From: Siniperca chuatsi
Lineage: Eukaryota > Chordata > Actinopteri > Centrarchiformes > Sinipercidae
Reading direction: 5' to 3'
NCBI RefSeq assembly: GCF_020085105.1
Contig: NC_058043.1
Coordinates: 16,674,167-16,738,166 of the forward strand
DNA length: 64,000 bases
Shown here: piece by piece, positions 62,614 through 64,000 of the stretch
Layout: the number at the start of each line of letters is the position of its first letter
Position numbering within the stretch: the first letter of the stretch is position 1
Made by a program: the position numbers and the translations under genes
The notes under the pieces: model-generated
Told to the model about the DNA's origin: nothing
What the model saw: only the letters and a program-made list of their open reading frames with translations
Databases searched by the model: none

Positions 62614-62830
62614 CCTACTGTCAGTGGTGCCCCCAGAAATTTTTCATAGGGGTGGGCAGATGGGGCCACTTAAAATCTTGGAGTGGCACACCAAAACCCA
62701 AAGCCTTTAAACATTTAGAGAAACCTGAGGCAAAATGGAAATAACTTTTCTCACTCATCTGTCTTGTGGCTGAGGATTCCAGAGGGCAAAGGTCACTTTT
62801 GATCACATTAACACCACATTTCTTTTGCTA
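62614..62830. repeat. Dispersed teleost repeat (GTGGTGCCCCCAGAAATTTTTC family)
   Basis: GTGGTGCCCCCAGAAATTTTT followed by CATAGGGGTGGGCAGATGGG matches a common fish interspersed sequence as I remember it. Right limit uncertain. Confidence 0.45.
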
Positions 62831-62959
62831 CATAACCAAAAACATCCAACTTTTCATGTAAAATATCTGGAAATACAGCCATTTGTTAATCTGCCATGGA
62901 AGAACAAAGCAAAGAGCCACAACATCTTTTCATTTAGTGCTGAAATCAGTCGATAGAAA

Positions 62960-63243
62960 CTTATTCCCCAACAATTTTGATAATCGATTAATCATTTATC
63001 AAACAAAAAATATTACAAACATTATCTGGTTCCGTAAGGATTTGCAGCGTCTCTGTTTTATATCACTGTAAACTGAATATCTTTGGGTTTTTCACTGTTA
63101 ATAGAAAAAAATAACAATGTGAAGACGTTACATTTGGCTGGGGGAACCTGTGATGGGCATTTTAAAAATGTTCTGGCATTTTATAGGCTAAACGATTAGT
63201 GGAAAAAAATTATTGAAAGATTAATAAATAATAAAAATAATCA
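62960..63243. repeat. Dispersed teleost repeat (TTTTGATAATCGATTAATC family)
   Basis: TTTTGATAATCGATTAATCA, then CATTATCTGGTTCC, GTAAACTGAATATCTTTGGG, TGTGATGGGCATTTT and GCATTTTATAGGCTAAACGA, in the order of a well-known, old, high-copy element of fish genomes. No coding capacity. Confidence 0.6.
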
Positions 63244-63454
63244 CTTAGTATTAGAATAGAGAATATCTTTTGGAGAATAGAAACAATCTGTTTAATTTTT
63301 TAGTGCACTGCAGGAGTTAACTACCTATTTTATCTGTTTTTATTACCTGCAGACAAAACTAGTTACTATGTACTTTTCTCTTACTATAAAATATCCCCCC
63401 CAGATTGGACTGAAGACCCTTGTAATGTATTAAATGTTATGTTGATGTGAGAAT

Positions 63455-63564
63455 GTGTGAAATCATGTGTGCAGGGCCGGTTTAAATACAAACATGATTG
63501 CTCTAGAAAGTGTGAAATCATGTGTGCAGGGCCGGTTTAAATACAAACATGATTGCTCTAGAAA
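63455..63564 (+). repeat. Perfect tandem duplication, 2 x 55 bp
   Basis: Bases 63455-63509 and 63510-63564 are identical, each starting GTGTGAAATCATGTGTGCAG and ending GCTCTAGAAA. Perfect identity in a non-coding region points to a recent duplication, or to an assembly artefact. Confidence 0.92.
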
Positions 63565-64000
63565 ATAAAAGATCAGTGAGGAACAATAACAATTCAGAGC
63601 TGAAGTGAAAAATATCAATAGCATTTAATCACCAAAGATATAAACATCTAAATATCCATTTTGTAATGTGACTGACAAAATCTTTACAAAGTTAGCCTTA
63701 ATGTTTTGCTGACTGCTTCACATCGTCTGTACAAAAATGAGGTGGCATTGGAGACTGGCACAAAGAGAGAGGAAACTGTCCCGAGTAAACGACAATGTCA
63801 GCAAAATGAAAAGCAAAGTTACAGCAAAAACATCGACATTCTTATCTTTTGATACTCAGTAAATAAAAAGGACAAACATACAGTATATATGTTTTCTTTG
63901 TCTGTTTTGCAATTTTCTTGTAAACTGCTTAGTGTGCCCACGCAAGCTTCAAACACATTCAATTCCTTTCTGTTCAGTACAAATATTGTTCACAATACCC

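Larger units (their letters stand above)
59850..64000. other. 3' flank of gene C
   Basis: No supportable gene. The region holds three dispersed repeats and a tandem duplication, listed separately; the rest is AT-rich. Confidence 0.55.

Overview
This window is vertebrate, almost certainly teleost fish, nuclear DNA. It carries three complete fast-skeletal-type sarcomeric myosin heavy chain (MyHC) genes in a tight cluster. Each gene has 39 coding exons plus two short 5' untranslated exons, with the intron positions and phases of vertebrate sarcomeric MYH genes. The interspersed repeats (a Tc1/mariner copy, a Rex1-type LINE, several short dispersed repeats) are of kinds common in ray-finned, especially percomorph, fish. 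I cannot name the species.

Layout. 1-1201: AT-rich flank. Gene A, minus strand: stop at 1309, start codon at 13500, 5' untranslated exons and TATA box up to 15596; a decayed Tc1-like transposon sits in its last 5'UTR intron (13567-15106). 15.6-22.6 kb: the shared 5' flank between divergently transcribed genes A and B, holding repeats, a TTAA-flanked MITE-like element and a possible protein-coding relic. Gene B, plus strand: TATA box 22577, start codon 23002, stop 37404. 37.5-47.2 kb: spacer with a perfect 24-bp hairpin, a decayed Rex1-type LINE (about 40.36-43.42 kb, minus strand) and smaller repeats. Gene C, plus strand: TATA box 47204, start codon 48131, stop 59749. 59.85-64 kb: AT-rich flank with dispersed repeats and a perfect 2 x 55-bp tandem duplication.

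The predicted proteins are 1937 (A), 1938 (B) and 1937 (C) residues. Each keeps the P-loop, switch I, switch II, reactive thiols, light-chain-binding neck and coiled-coil rod. Each would form the thick-filament motor of fast muscle fibres; paralogues in such fish clusters are normally divided among developmental stages, fibre types or temperatures. I see no frameshift or internal stop in any of the three.

The most interesting signal is a patchwork of near-identical introns shared by different pairs, or by all three, of the genes, separated by unrelated introns. Intron 22 is identical in all three; intron 31 only in B and C; introns 7, 15 and 30 in A and B; intron 36 in A and C. That is what repeated gene conversion would leave, including between copies in opposite orientation. 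No previously undescribed system beyond this was found.
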